52,675 nt of DNA, from NCBI GenBank assembly GCA_023412855.1, contig JAEZRJ010000022.1:1-52675 (forward strand), read 5' to 3'. The position numbers and the translations under genes are program-made. This document shows positions 15,806-24,913 of this stretch, in pieces. How positions within the stretch are numbered: position 1 is the first letter of the stretch; every line of letters begins with the position of its first letter. Under the pieces are notes generated by a model. That model searched no databases and was not told where the DNA came from. It worked only from the letters and a program-made list of their open reading frames with translations. The stretch comes from Bacillota bacterium. Its GTDB lineage: Bacteria; Bacillota; Clostridia; Lachnospirales; Lachnospiraceae.

Positions 15806-17865
15806 AGCGAGAGAGAAAACAAATTCTCATATTCGGCGGAACGACAGAAGGAAGAAGGCTGGCGGAAACTATGTGTGCAGCAGGTTTCTTTTGTACGGTA
15901 TCCGTAGCGACGCAGTATGGGGAACAGGTCATGGAGGAAATGCCATCTCTCACGCTCCATAGGGGGAGGCTGGATGCCAGGCAAATGAAGGAATTCATAA
16001 AAGAAGGCGGATTCTTTGCGGTCGTGGATGCCACTCACCCTTTTGCTGTGGAGGTATCTGAAAATATACGAAAGAGTCTTTCCGACATGTCTCTGCCCTA
16101 TCTTCGCCTGAAAAGAGACACGGATGTAAGGGAAACACAGAAGGAGCAGCTCCTTTGGTTTCGTGATATGAAGTCTTGTGGGGAGGCTCTGCAGGAAACA
16201 ACAGGAAATGTGCTTCTGACCACAGGGAGCAAGGATTTGGATGCTTTTTGCGAAGGGGAATTGAAAAAGCGTCTTTATGTAAGGGTTCTTCCAAACGAAG
16301 AAAGCATAGCTCTTTGTGAAAAGCAGGGAATTTGCGGAAAGCAGATCATAGCTATGCAGGGGCCTTTTTCCACAGAAATGAACGAGGCTATCATAAGGCA
16401 ATTTCACATATCGTATCTGGTGACGAAGCAAAGCGGAAATACCGGCGGCTTTTTTGAAAAGGTAAGGGCAGCCGGCAATACCAGGATACCGGTAATGGTA
16501 ATTGGGAATCCCGAGAAGGAGGAGCAGGGGCTTTCCTTCGAAGAGGTGGCGGAGGAAATATACCGGCTGTCGGGAGAAACGCCAAGAGGTCCGAAACTGA
16601 GAGTGTCTCTGATAGGAATGGGAATGGGAGCGGAAGGCCTTCTGACCATGGAAGCGAAAGAAAAGATACAACGTGCGGATGTAATTTTCGGTGCGCAGCG
16701 GCTGCTTGAAGAAGTAGGAGAAGAAAAAGAAAAGTATCCGTATTATCTGGCGGCAGATATTATTCCGCAGTTGACAAAGATAGTAAAAGAGGGAAACAGG
16801 TACAGCCCTTGCATGGAAACTGCAGTTCTTTTTTCAGGAGATACCGGATTTTACAGCGGCGCATCAAAGCTCTATGAAGAGTTGAAAAGAGATTTGGAGG
16901 AAAAGCGACTGGAAACGGATATCGAAGTGCTGCCCGGAATATCCTCCATTTCCTATCTGGCCGCCAAAGCAGGAATGAGCTGGCAGGATGCTGTTGTTGT
17001 AAGCCTTCATGGCAGGAAAGCGAATATCTTGGAAACGGTGAGACGGGAAAAAAAGACTTTTGTGCTTGTTTCCGGACTTATAGATATGAAACATTTAGGG
17101 GAACTGTTTGCCGGCGAAGAATGGCGTGAACTAAGGATTACCGCGGGATACCGGCTTTCTTATCCGGAAGAGGAAATCATGGAGCTTACTCCGTCCATGT
17201 GCGGGAGCCTGGAAAAGGAAGGCCTTTATTGCTGCTTTATAGAGAACAGCAGGGCGGCAGTTCAGGTAATTTCCCATGGATTGAAGGATGCTTCGTTTCT
17301 TAGGGGAAGGACTCCGATGACGAAAGAGGAGGTAAGGGAGGTTTCCGTTTGTAAACTGAGACTTAAGCCGAACTCCATTCTCTATGATGTGGGAAGCGGA
17401 ACCGGTTCCGTCTCCGTAGAATGCGCCCGCTTGTCCGAGGATATACGAGTGTACGCCATAGAAAGAGATAGGGAGGCGGTAAAGCTGATTGGGAAAAACA
17501 GTGACCTTTTCGGGTTTACCAATCTTGAGATCATCGAAGCGGAAGCTCCGGAGGGACTCGAAGGCCTTCCCGCACCGACTCATGCGTTTATCGGAGGCAG
17601 CGGAGGCCGGATGAGAGAGATTCTGGCGGCCTTATATGAGAAGAATCCATTTCTCAGAGTGGTGATAAATGTAATTACGTTAGAAACTTTGGGCGAGATA
17701 ACCGGCTTGCTGGATCAATTCCCGGTAAAGGAAGAGGACATCGTTCAGGTACAGATAAACCGGGCGAAAAAAGCGGGGCCGTATCATTTGATGCAGGCGG
17801 AAAATCCTGTTTATATTATTTCATTCAATTTTCACGAGGGGCTGACAGAAAATGAAAACACCTAG
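15802..17865 (+). CDS. cbiJ-cbiE-cbiT: Trifunctional precorrin-6A reductase / precorrin-6B C5- and C15-methyltransferase (CbiJ-CbiE-CbiT fusion)
   Basis: A 687-residue fusion of three enzymes of consecutive steps. Residues 1-257 are CbiJ/CobK (ILIFGGTTEGRRLAE; VVDATHPFA). Residues about 266-490 are CbiE (VSLIGMGMGAEGLLTMEA; LFSGDTGFYSGAS). Residues about 506-687 are CbiT (LYDVGSGTGSVSVECA; AFIGGSGGRM), a Rossmann methyltransferase that also decarboxylates. CbiE-CbiT fusions are known as CobL; here the reductase is joined in front. No frameshift separates the parts. It overlaps cbiH and cbiA. Confidence 0.93.
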   Translation: MKRERKQILIFGGTTEGRRLAETMCAAGFFCTVSVATQYGEQVMEEMPSLTLHRGRLDARQMKEFIKEGGFFAVVDATHPFAVEVSENIRKSLSDMSLPYLRLKRDTDVRETQKEQLLWFRDMKSCGEALQETTGNVLLTTGSKDLDAFCEGELKKRLYVRVLPNEESIALCEKQGICGKQIIAMQGPFSTEMNEAIIRQFHISYLVTKQSGNTGGFFEKVRAAGNTRIPVMVIGNPEKEEQGLSFEEVAEEIYRLSGETPRGPKLRVSLIGMGMGAEGLLTMEAKEKIQRADVIFGAQRLLEEVGEEKEKYPYYLAADIIPQLTKIVKEGNRYSPCMETAVLFSGDTGFYSGASKLYEELKRDLEEKRLETDIEVLPGISSISYLAAKAGMSWQDAVVVSLHGRKANILETVRREKKTFVLVSGLIDMKHLGELFAGEEWRELRITAGYRLSYPEEEIMELTPSMCGSLEKEGLYCCFIENSRAAVQVISHGLKDASFLRGRTPMTKEEVREVSVCKLRLKPNSILYDVGSGTGSVSVECARLSEDIRVYAIERDREAVKLIGKNSDLFGFTNLEIIEAEAPEGLEGLPAPTHAFIGGSGGRMREILAALYEKNPFLRVVINVITLETLGEITGLLDQFPVKEEDIVQVQINRAKKAGPYHLMQAENPVYIISFNFHEGLTENENT

Positions 17866-19228
17866 AATTATGATTGCCGCCACGGGAAGCGGGAGCGGTA
17901 AAACAACCATAACCTGTGCACTTTTGCAGGCAATCGTGGATATGGGAAAAACGGCGGCAGCGTTTAAGTGCGGGCCGGATTACATCGATCCGATGTTTCA
18001 TAAAAGAGTATTGGGGATTCCATCCAAGAACCTTGATACTTATTTTACGGAGGATGGGCTTACGAGGGCACTTTTTCTGGAGGATGCAGCCGGAAAGGAC
18101 ATTTCTGTCATAGAAGGAGTCATGGGTCTTTTCGATGGCCTTTTGGGAATAAGGGAGGAGGCTTCCTCCTATCATTTGGCAAAGGTGACAAAAACTCCCA
18201 TTGTTCTGGTCATAGATGCTCATGGGATGGGAAGGTCGCTGATTCCCCTTATCGCCGGATTTCTGCAATACGACAGCGAGCATTTGATCGGCGGAGTTAT
18301 TTTGAATAAAATTACAAAAATGTTTTATGAAATGATCAGGCCGGAAATTGAAAAAGAACTGCCCGTTAAGGTAATCGGTTATTTTCCTTTGCAGACGGAT
18401 TTGAATATAGAGAGCAGGCACTTAGGGCTGAAACTTCCTGAGGAGACGAAGAGTTTGCAATGCCGGATAAAAAGAGCAGCCGGGGTTTTGAAGGATTCTG
18501 TAGATATGGAGGCGCTTTTTTCCCTTTCGAAAGAAGCGCAGGAACTGGAAGGAAAAATGCTCCTTTCCTATACACCATGGATGTCCGGAAAGCAGCAAGT
18601 GCCTATCGGGATAGCGGTGGATGAAGCTTTTTGCTTTTATTATGAGGATAATTTAAGGCTGCTGCAAAGAGCAGGAGCGAGACTCGTACCGTTTTCACCC
18701 TTGCGGGATAAGAGTCTTCCGGAGGGAATCGGAGGCGTTCTGCTGGGAGGAGGTTATCCCGAGCTGCATGCGGCGACGCTCGCCGGAAATGAAGAGATGA
18801 GAAAGTCCGTGCTGTGTGCGGTAAGAGAAGGTATGCCTTCCCTCGCGGAGTGCGGCGGCTTTATGTATTTGCACGAGAGAATGGAGGATGCAGAGAAGCA
18901 AAGTTATCCGATGGTGGGCGCATTGGAAGGGGAATGTCATTATATCGGAAAGCTGGTGCGGTTCGGTTATATCGAAGTGGCAGAAGAGAAGAAGCATTTT
19001 CTGGGAGAGAATGAGGGGATAAAAGGGCATGAGTTTCATTATTTCGACAGCACGAATAACGGAACATCGTGCACCGCAAAAAAGCCGGCATCCAATAGGA
19101 GCTGGGAATGTGTCCATACGACGAAAAACTGTTGGTGGGGATTTCCCCATTTGTATTATTATTCGAACCCCCAATATGTTTATCATTTTATGGAAAGAGC
19201 GGTGGAATATGCAAATGGAAAGAGATAG
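17852..19228 (+). CDS. cbiA: Cobyrinate a,c-diamide synthase (CbiA)
   Basis: ATP- and glutamine-dependent amidation of the a and c side chains of cobyrinate. P-loop ATGSGSGKTT at residues 9-18, GPDYIDPMFH near 43, and an amidotransferase domain with the nucleophile Cys in LAECGGFMYLHE. 458 residues, full length. It starts 14 bases before the end of the fusion gene and overlaps cbiQ by 20 bases. Confidence 0.95.
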   Translation: MKTPRIMIAATGSGSGKTTITCALLQAIVDMGKTAAAFKCGPDYIDPMFHKRVLGIPSKNLDTYFTEDGLTRALFLEDAAGKDISVIEGVMGLFDGLLGIREEASSYHLAKVTKTPIVLVIDAHGMGRSLIPLIAGFLQYDSEHLIGGVILNKITKMFYEMIRPEIEKELPVKVIGYFPLQTDLNIESRHLGLKLPEETKSLQCRIKRAAGVLKDSVDMEALFSLSKEAQELEGKMLLSYTPWMSGKQQVPIGIAVDEAFCFYYEDNLRLLQRAGARLVPFSPLRDKSLPEGIGGVLLGGGYPELHAATLAGNEEMRKSVLCAVREGMPSLAECGGFMYLHERMEDAEKQSYPMVGALEGECHYIGKLVRFGYIEVAEEKKHFLGENEGIKGHEFHYFDSTNNGTSCTAKKPASNRSWECVHTTKNCWWGFPHLYYYSNPQYVYHFMERAVEYANGKR

Positions 19229-20033
19229 AAAAAAGGTGCATCGCCATGGTCATCATAGCCTCCATCGGCACGTATCCATCGACAGCTATGCTTATATTTC
19301 AGGGTTGAAAGAGTGGAATACACCGTATAAGGTCAGCTTTGCGCTGCTAGCAATCCTTGCGGTCATTACGGCGGATTCTCCTGCGGTTTCCATTATGACA
19401 ATGGCCTTTATGGGAGGGTTGTCTATAGGAGCAGGAAGGATTAAGCCGGGGGATTATTTCAGACTAATGCTCGTACCTGCCGCTTTTATCATAACAGGGG
19501 GAATTGCTGTTTTAATACAGGTCGGCACAGGAGCGGAGAGCCTGCTTCGGGTTCCTTTTTTCAGCACCAATCTTTATATTACGAAGGAAAGCCTCGGACA
19601 ATCCCTGGGACTTTTCGGCAAAGCCTTCGGTGCGGTAAGCGCTCTTTATATGCTGGCACTTTCTACGCCAATGGGAGAAATTATTTCGACCTTGGGCAAG
19701 GTTAAAGTTCCCTCTGTTATATTGGAACTGATGCACTTAATTTACCGTTATATCTTTATCCTTTTGGAAACGAACGCAGGGCAGAAGGAGGCGGCTCAGT
19801 CCAGACTGGGTTACTGCGATATGAAGACCTCTTTTCGCACCTTTGGCGGTGAGTTGGCTAATCTTTTGATTCTTTCGATGAAAAAATCGGGGGAATATTA
19901 TGACGCCCTGGAGTCCAGAGGATATGAGGGAAACTGTCTTTTCTGGGAGGAGAAGAAAAAGCTGACGAAGAAGCAGGTGTTTTGGGGAGCCGCCTATGTG
20001 GGAGCGGCAGTTATTTTGATTATCTTATTTTAA
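19209..20033 (+). CDS. cbiQ: Cobalt ECF transporter membrane subunit (CbiQ)
   Basis: T component of the CbiMNQO cobalt importer. The start at ATG 19209 gives 274 residues; a longer frame exists but would read far into cbiA. A histidine-rich N-terminus (HRHGHHSLHRH) may bind metal. About five hydrophobic helices follow, and the cytoplasmic coupling helices carry AQSRLGY and ALESRGYEG, the usual A-R-G type motifs that contact CbiO. Confidence 0.9.
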   Translation: MQMERDRKKVHRHGHHSLHRHVSIDSYAYISGLKEWNTPYKVSFALLAILAVITADSPAVSIMTMAFMGGLSIGAGRIKPGDYFRLMLVPAAFIITGGIAVLIQVGTGAESLLRVPFFSTNLYITKESLGQSLGLFGKAFGAVSALYMLALSTPMGEIISTLGKVKVPSVILELMHLIYRYIFILLETNAGQKEAAQSRLGYCDMKTSFRTFGGELANLLILSMKKSGEYYDALESRGYEGNCLFWEEKKKLTKKQVFWGAAYVGAAVILIILF

Positions 20034-20075
20034 ATGCAGAAATCATAGGTTACTGAGAACGGAGTGAACAGTAAC
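20034..20075. repeat. Family 1 repeat remnant inside the B12 operon
   Basis: Positions 20049-20075 match the last 27 bases of the element at 3755-3904 exactly, preceded by a shorter match (ATGCAGAAATCAT). The unit can fold with GTTACTG pairing to CAGTAAC. It separates cbiQ from cbiO and must be transcribed within the operon unless a promoter follows it. Confidence 0.7.
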
Positions 20076-20094
20076 AAGCGTGGAGTGAGGACAA

Positions 20095-20949
20095 ATGAAC
20101 AGAAAAATATTAGAAACGAAGGATTTGTCATTTTCCTATGAAGAAGGACGGATGGCGTTACATCATCTATCGGTGGAAATATATGAAAAAGAAAAAATAG
20201 CTGTTTTGGGAGCCAACGGAGCCGGGAAATCCACCTTTTTCCTGAATTTGAACGGTGTCAGAGAGCCGGAGGAGGGAGAGATCTTCCTTTATGGAAACCG
20301 GATAGATAAGAAAAACAGACGAGAGCTCATAAAGAACGTGGGCATCGTCTTTCAGGATGCGGACAGCCAGATCATAGCATCTACTGTTAAAGCAGAGGTG
20401 GCATTCGGACCGTTGAATATGAAGCTTCCGAGGCAGGAGGTGGAGGAAAGAACGATAGATGCGCTGGGAAGGCTGGATCTGCAGGCTTATGCGGAGCGTC
20501 CTCCCCATTATTTGAGCGGAGGCGAGAAAAAGAGGGTCAGCATAGCGGATATCCTTGCAATGGATTCGCCGATCATCATATTCGATGAGCCGACTGCGTC
20601 CCTGGACCCGGCAAATGCGGACATGCTGGAAAAGATATTGGAGGAGCTGGAACAGGAGGGGAAAACTATTCTGCTGTCCACTCACGATGTGGACTTCGCT
20701 TACCGTTTTGCAGAACGTGCGCTTGTATTCTGTGAAGGAAAGCTTATTGCCGATGGGAAGCCGGGGGACATTTTCCGGGATGAGGAAATCCTTAAAAAGG
20801 CGAATTTGAAGAAGCCCATGCTGATTGAGATTTATGAAATGTTAAAGCGGAAGAATCTTCTGCAGAAGAATCCGTTGTCGAAAGGTATGTTATCGAAAGA
20901 GGGGGAGAGTTATCCGAGAACCCTTGCGGATATTGAGGCACTTTTATAA
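20095..20949 (+). CDS. cbiO: Cobalt ECF transporter ATPase (CbiO)
   Basis: ABC ATPase that energises CbiMNQ cobalt uptake. Walker A GANGAGKST near residues 38-46, Q-loop in VFQDADSQI (the DADSQ form is typical of ECF ATPases), signature LSGGEKKR, Walker B IIIFDEPTASLD and H-loop STHDVDFA. 284 residues. It lies after a repeat remnant that separates it from cbiQ. Confidence 0.93.
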   Translation: MNRKILETKDLSFSYEEGRMALHHLSVEIYEKEKIAVLGANGAGKSTFFLNLNGVREPEEGEIFLYGNRIDKKNRRELIKNVGIVFQDADSQIIASTVKAEVAFGPLNMKLPRQEVEERTIDALGRLDLQAYAERPPHYLSGGEKKRVSIADILAMDSPIIIFDEPTASLDPANADMLEKILEELEQEGKTILLSTHDVDFAYRFAERALVFCEGKLIADGKPGDIFRDEEILKKANLKKPMLIEIYEMLKRKNLLQKNPLSKGMLSKEGESYPRTLADIEALL

Positions 20950-21034
20950 GGCATTACACAGCTATTTAACGCGGACAGCTATTCTTACATAAAAAATGTA
21001 CGCGTATGCAAATAGAGAAAAGGAGAATTTAAAG

Positions 21035-21784
21035 ATGACAAAAAATCAAAGAAAAACGATTGCGGCACTGGCAGTTGTATCAGTAATCATGAGTATTACT
21101 GTCAATTCAAATGCAATGCACATTATGGAGGGTTATCTGCCTCCTAAATATAGCATCGCATGGGGAATTTTGTGTATCCCGTTTTTAGTGGCAGGATTTC
21201 TGTCTATAAAAATGAAGTTAAAAGACAGCAGAAGAAATATTACGCTGCTCGCTATGGCAGGAGCATTTATCTTCGTAATTTCTTCTCTGAAAATCCCTTC
21301 CGTAACGGGAAGCTGCTCCCACATGACAGGTACCGGACTTGGAGCCATTTTATTCGGACCTACTGCTGTCGGCATCCTTGGAATTATCGTGCTGTTGTTC
21401 CAAGCCATTCTGTTAGCGCATGGAGGACTTACCACTCTTGGAGCCAATACTTTTTCCATGGCGATTGCCGGACCATTCTTAACCTTCGGCATTTATAAGC
21501 TTTGTATGAAATTAAAGGTCAATAAATGGGTATCCATTTTCTTGGCAGCGTTTATCGGAGACATATTTACCTATTGTGTAACCAGCTTCCAGCTCGCTAT
21601 GGCATATCCTTCCCCGGAGGGCGGAGTAGGCGCTTCTGTCGTTAAGTTCCTGAGTGTTTTTGCGCCGACACAGCTTCCTCTTGCAGTTTTGGAAGGAATT
21701 CTTACTCTCCTTATCATGATTGCTCTGGAGACTTATGCAAAACCGGAATTGAAAATGCTCGGATATATGAAGGAGGCAAAATAG
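21035..21784 (+). CDS. cbiM: Cobalt ECF transporter substrate-specificity subunit (CbiM)
   Basis: Binds and translocates cobalt ions. ATG 21035 follows AAAAGGAG and gives 249 residues. A cleavable signal precedes M28-H29-I30; in the family a free N-terminal Met-His chelates the metal, and NAMHIMEGYLP fits exactly. Six to seven membrane helices follow with SCSHMTGTGLG and HGGLTTLGAN. The next gene is its partner cbiN. Confidence 0.94.
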   Translation: MTKNQRKTIAALAVVSVIMSITVNSNAMHIMEGYLPPKYSIAWGILCIPFLVAGFLSIKMKLKDSRRNITLLAMAGAFIFVISSLKIPSVTGSCSHMTGTGLGAILFGPTAVGILGIIVLLFQAILLAHGGLTTLGANTFSMAIAGPFLTFGIYKLCMKLKVNKWVSIFLAAFIGDIFTYCVTSFQLAMAYPSPEGGVGASVVKFLSVFAPTQLPLAVLEGILTLLIMIALETYAKPELKMLGYMKEAK

Positions 21785-21785
21785 A

Positions 21786-22103
21786 ATGAAGAAGACGAAA
21801 AACTTAGTAATTGCACTTATTGTCGCGGCTGTTCTCATCGCGCTGGTACCGCTTTTCGCATTGAAGGGAGCAGAATTCGGAGGCTCAGATGATGCGGGAA
21901 GTGTAATGATTGAAGAAATCACAGGAAGTTATGAGCCATGGTTTACCCCTGTATTGGAGACGATGATAGACGGGGAGCTTCCCGGAGAGGTAGAAAGCCT
22001 TTTCTTTTGCCTTCAGACCGGAATCGGAGTAGGAATCATTGCATTTTGCATGGGACGCCTCGTAGAACGCAAAAAGTGGGCGGATAACGGAGAGAACGTA
22101 TGA
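21786..22103 (+). CDS. cbiN: Cobalt transport protein (CbiN)
   Basis: Small two-helix accessory subunit of the cobalt importer, 105 residues. The N-terminal helix (LVIALIVAAVLIALVPLFAL) and C-terminal helix (GIGVGIIAFCMG) flank an extracellular loop with GSDDAGSVMIEEI and YEPWF, as in the family. It starts 1 base after the cbiM stop and overlaps cbiK by ATGA. Confidence 0.92.
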   Translation: MKKTKNLVIALIVAAVLIALVPLFALKGAEFGGSDDAGSVMIEEITGSYEPWFTPVLETMIDGELPGEVESLFFCLQTGIGVGIIAFCMGRLVERKKWADNGENV

Positions 22104-22900
22104 AAAAAGGAGTTCTGATCGTCAGCTTCGGAACAACCTACAAAGACACGAGAGAGAAAAACATCGATCGCATAGAACACGCAGTCCGGCAGGAAAAACC
22201 GGACTGCGTGGTTTTACAGGCATATTCCAGTGACAGAGTGAGAGACATTATAAAGAAACGGGATGGAATTGACATTCCCGGTATAAAAGATGCTTTGGAG
22301 AGAATGGCGGAGAGTGGTGTCACTCATCTGGCGGTACTTCCTACCCATGTAATCGACGGAGTAGAAAATAATAAGATGAAACAAATAATAAAGGAGTACC
22401 GTCCCTGCTTTCAAACGCTTGAAATTGCAGATCCGCTTTTGGGAAAGGAGGAGGACTACGGCCTTGTGGCAGAGGCTCTGTGGAATTCTTTAAAGGATGA
22501 AGTAAAAAACAGTGTCCTTATCTTCATGGGACATGGTTCCTGGCATGAGGCGGATAAAGGTTATGAGAAAATGGAGAAAGCTCTCATAGAATATTCGGGA
22601 GAAGAAATCTATATCGCTACGGTCGAGGGACGCACTTCCATAGAGGATGTAATTGAGCATATGAATATGCGGTATGAGCAGCAGAAGAGGAGAACGGTCC
22701 GTGTGGTCATCACGCCCTTTATGCTTGTAGCGGGGGATCACGCCGTCAACGATATGGCGGGCGAGGAGGATTCCTTCCTATCGAAGGTAAAGGCGCAAGG
22801 ATACGAAGCGGAATGTATATTAAAAGGACTGGGAGAATATGAAGGCATCCGCCTGATATATTTACAGCATTTGGAAAAAGAGGATAAGGATAAACAATGA
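22100..22900 (+). CDS. cbiK: Sirohydrochlorin cobaltochelatase (CbiK)
   Basis: Inserts cobalt into sirohydrochlorin, the entry to the anaerobic corrin pathway. Starts MKKGVLIVSFGTTYKDTREK. His145 in MGHGSWHEA matches the first metal-site histidine of characterised CbiK, and His214 in AGDHAVNDMAGE the second. It is 266 residues. Position next to the cobalt importer is consistent with metal hand-off. No signal peptide, so cytosolic. Confidence 0.94.
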   Translation: MKKGVLIVSFGTTYKDTREKNIDRIEHAVRQEKPDCVVLQAYSSDRVRDIIKKRDGIDIPGIKDALERMAESGVTHLAVLPTHVIDGVENNKMKQIIKEYRPCFQTLEIADPLLGKEEDYGLVAEALWNSLKDEVKNSVLIFMGHGSWHEADKGYEKMEKALIEYSGEEIYIATVEGRTSIEDVIEHMNMRYEQQKRRTVRVVITPFMLVAGDHAVNDMAGEEDSFLSKVKAQGYEAECILKGLGEYEGIRLIYLQHLEKEDKDKQ

Positions 22901-23940
22901 AAGTTAAATTAGCAGTGTTATTTTTATGTACATGCCTAGCCGCAGGATGCGGTACGGCGGAAGTATTGCCGGAAGCGGAACAGTCTACCGTTGAGAGGTT
23001 GGATGAAACCGGCGAAACATACAAAGCTGACGGAGCAGATGTACCTGATGGAAAGGACATCGCAGCAGAGCAAGAAGTTGGCGGAGAAGCAGAGGCAGAA
23101 ACAGTGACAAGCGTGGAATTCACCGATGCGCTCGGCGTGGATGTGACGGTGGAAAATCCCCAGCGAACCGCAGTATTATCCGGCAGTTATGCGGACGCAT
23201 GGCTGTTGGCCGGAGGCAGTCTTTTTGCGGTGACGGAGGATGCGAAGGGAGTCATAACGGTAGACGACGATATGGTAATGCTGGGAGATTTGAAGAACCC
23301 AAGCATAGAGACGCTGATTGCAGAGGATGTGGATTTCATTATACTTTCTGCTGCGATTGAGGAGCATGTGAACCTGAAGGATACTTTGGAACGGGCAGGA
23401 ATTAATGCCGCTTATTTTGAGGTGGAGACCTTTGAGGATTATGCGGACATGATGAGGATTATGACGGATATCACAGGTCGAAAGGACTTGTATAAGACGA
23501 ATGTGGAGGATGTACGTCTGGAAATAGAAGAACAGTTGGAGAGGGTGGATGGGAGCAGTCCTACGGTGTTGTTCCTGCGGGCCTATTCCACGGGAGTGAA
23601 GGCCAAAGGCAGTGACAGCATGACGGGGGAGATGCTGAAAGAACTGGGTTGTGTTAATATTGCAGACAGCGAAAATGGTCTGTTAGAGGACTTGAGTATG
23701 GAAGCGATTATTGATGCAGAGCCGGATTACATTTTCGTAACGACCATGGGAGAATCCAAGGAAGCTGCAATGGATATGGTGGAGGAACTGCTTGGATCAA
23801 ATCCCGCATGGAATGGCCTGAAGGCGGTAAAGAACAATCACTATTATGTGCTGCCGAAGGAACTGTTCCACAATAAACCGAACGAACGTTGGGGAGAAAG
23901 CTATCGTATATTGGCGGATTGTTTATATGAAAAGAAATAA
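22897..23940 (+). CDS. btuF: Corrinoid/iron-siderophore type ABC substrate-binding lipoprotein (BtuF-like)
   Basis: Lipoprotein signal with lipobox LAAGC (Cys18), a Glu/Ala-rich tether, then a helical-backbone class III binding fold (FTDALGVDVTVENPQRTAVL, ILSAAIEEHV, NDNHYYVLP-like end). 347 residues. It precedes FecCD- and BtuD-type genes in the B12 operon, so import of corrinoids (cobinamide or cobalamin) is the best guess. The family also takes haem and siderophores, so the substrate is inferred. Confidence 0.82.
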   Translation: MKVKLAVLFLCTCLAAGCGTAEVLPEAEQSTVERLDETGETYKADGADVPDGKDIAAEQEVGGEAEAETVTSVEFTDALGVDVTVENPQRTAVLSGSYADAWLLAGGSLFAVTEDAKGVITVDDDMVMLGDLKNPSIETLIAEDVDFIILSAAIEEHVNLKDTLERAGINAAYFEVETFEDYADMMRIMTDITGRKDLYKTNVEDVRLEIEEQLERVDGSSPTVLFLRAYSTGVKAKGSDSMTGEMLKELGCVNIADSENGLLEDLSMEAIIDAEPDYIFVTTMGESKEAAMDMVEELLGSNPAWNGLKAVKNNHYYVLPKELFHNKPNERWGESYRILADCLYEKK

Positions 23941-24913
23941 AAGAATTTTGTTATTTATGTGCCTGCTCATATTTATGGCTTTGGTAGGTCTGGGAAGCGG
24001 GGCTGTGAAACTTTCGCCTCAGGACTTTATAGGTCTGTTTACGGAGGACGAGCTGACAAAAAGCGGAAGAATTCTTCTGTATGTCCGCTTGCCCAGAGTA
24101 GTGGGCGCAATCGTTGCGGGAGCGGGACTGTCTGTTGCAGGTGCCGTCATACAGACTGTCTTAAATAATCCGCTGGCAGGTCCTAATATTATCGGGGTAA
24201 ATGCAGGAGCCGGCTTTGCGGTAGTGCTTTGCGGCGTTCTGTTTCCCAAGTCGTATGGAATATTTCCCCTTGCTGCTTTCATCGGGGCTTTTGGAACTGT
24301 GGTATTCGTCTATTATCTGGGAAAGAAAACGGGGTCCTCGAAGATTACGCTTGTACTTGCGGGCGTTGCGATAAACAGCCTGTTAAACAGTGCCACCGAT
24401 GCCGTTAACGCCTTTAGTGAAAGCTCTCTGATCGCAAGTAATGCTTTCAAGATCGGAGGACTCAGCGGAATAAATACAAGTGTTCTGAAGTATGCGGCTA
24501 TTGCGGTGGCTATTGCGGCGATTCTCGTATTCCTGCTGCATAATGAATTGGAGGTCTTGTCTCTGGGAGAGGACAAAGCAAAGACTCTCGGTTTGCCCGT
24601 AGGCTTTTATCGCTTTGTGTTTCTTGCGCTGGCGGCTGTCCTTGCAGGCGCTTCGGTGAGCTTTGTGGGACTTTTGGGCTTTGTGGGGCTTATCGTTCCT
24701 CATATTGCAAGGCTTTTAGTAGGGGAAGAATGCAAATATTATATTTTAGCATCTGCCATACTGGGAGCATTGTTTCTGCTGACTTGTGATTATATAGCGA
24801 GAACATGGTTTTCGCCGTATGAACTGCCTACAGGCATTATTTTATCATTTATCGGAGCGCCTTTCTTTCTATGGCTGCTTGTCAGAAGGAAAAGAGGGAC
24901 GCGGAATGCTTAG
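23927..24913 (+). CDS. btuC: ABC transporter permease, BtuC/FecCD family
   Basis: ATG 23927 lies inside the end of the binding-protein gene and gives 328 residues with about ten helices. Family motifs are LPRVVGAIVAGAGLSVAGAV, NPLAGPNIIGVNAGAG and GLVGLIVPHIARLL-like GFVGLIVPHIARLLVG, which contains the coupling helix. It overlaps the ATPase gene by 8 bases. Context suggests corrinoid import. Confidence 0.86.
   Translation: MKRNKRILLFMCLLIFMALVGLGSGAVKLSPQDFIGLFTEDELTKSGRILLYVRLPRVVGAIVAGAGLSVAGAVIQTVLNNPLAGPNIIGVNAGAGFAVVLCGVLFPKSYGIFPLAAFIGAFGTVVFVYYLGKKTGSSKITLVLAGVAINSLLNSATDAVNAFSESSLIASNAFKIGGLSGINTSVLKYAAIAVAIAAILVFLLHNELEVLSLGEDKAKTLGLPVGFYRFVFLALAAVLAGASVSFVGLLGFVGLIVPHIARLLVGEECKYYILASAILGALFLLTCDYIARTWFSPYELPTGIILSFIGAPFFLWLLVRRKRGTRNA

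Noticed and set aside
15751..16671. 306-codon minus-strand ORF
   Set aside because: It lies wholly antisense to the CbiH end and the CbiJ-CbiE part of the fusion gene, which have clear motifs and coupled starts.
19029..19208. Upstream extension of CbiQ
   Set aside because: The extra 60 residues are the +1/+2 frame of the cbiA end; the His-rich N-terminus starting at 19209 is the family-like start.
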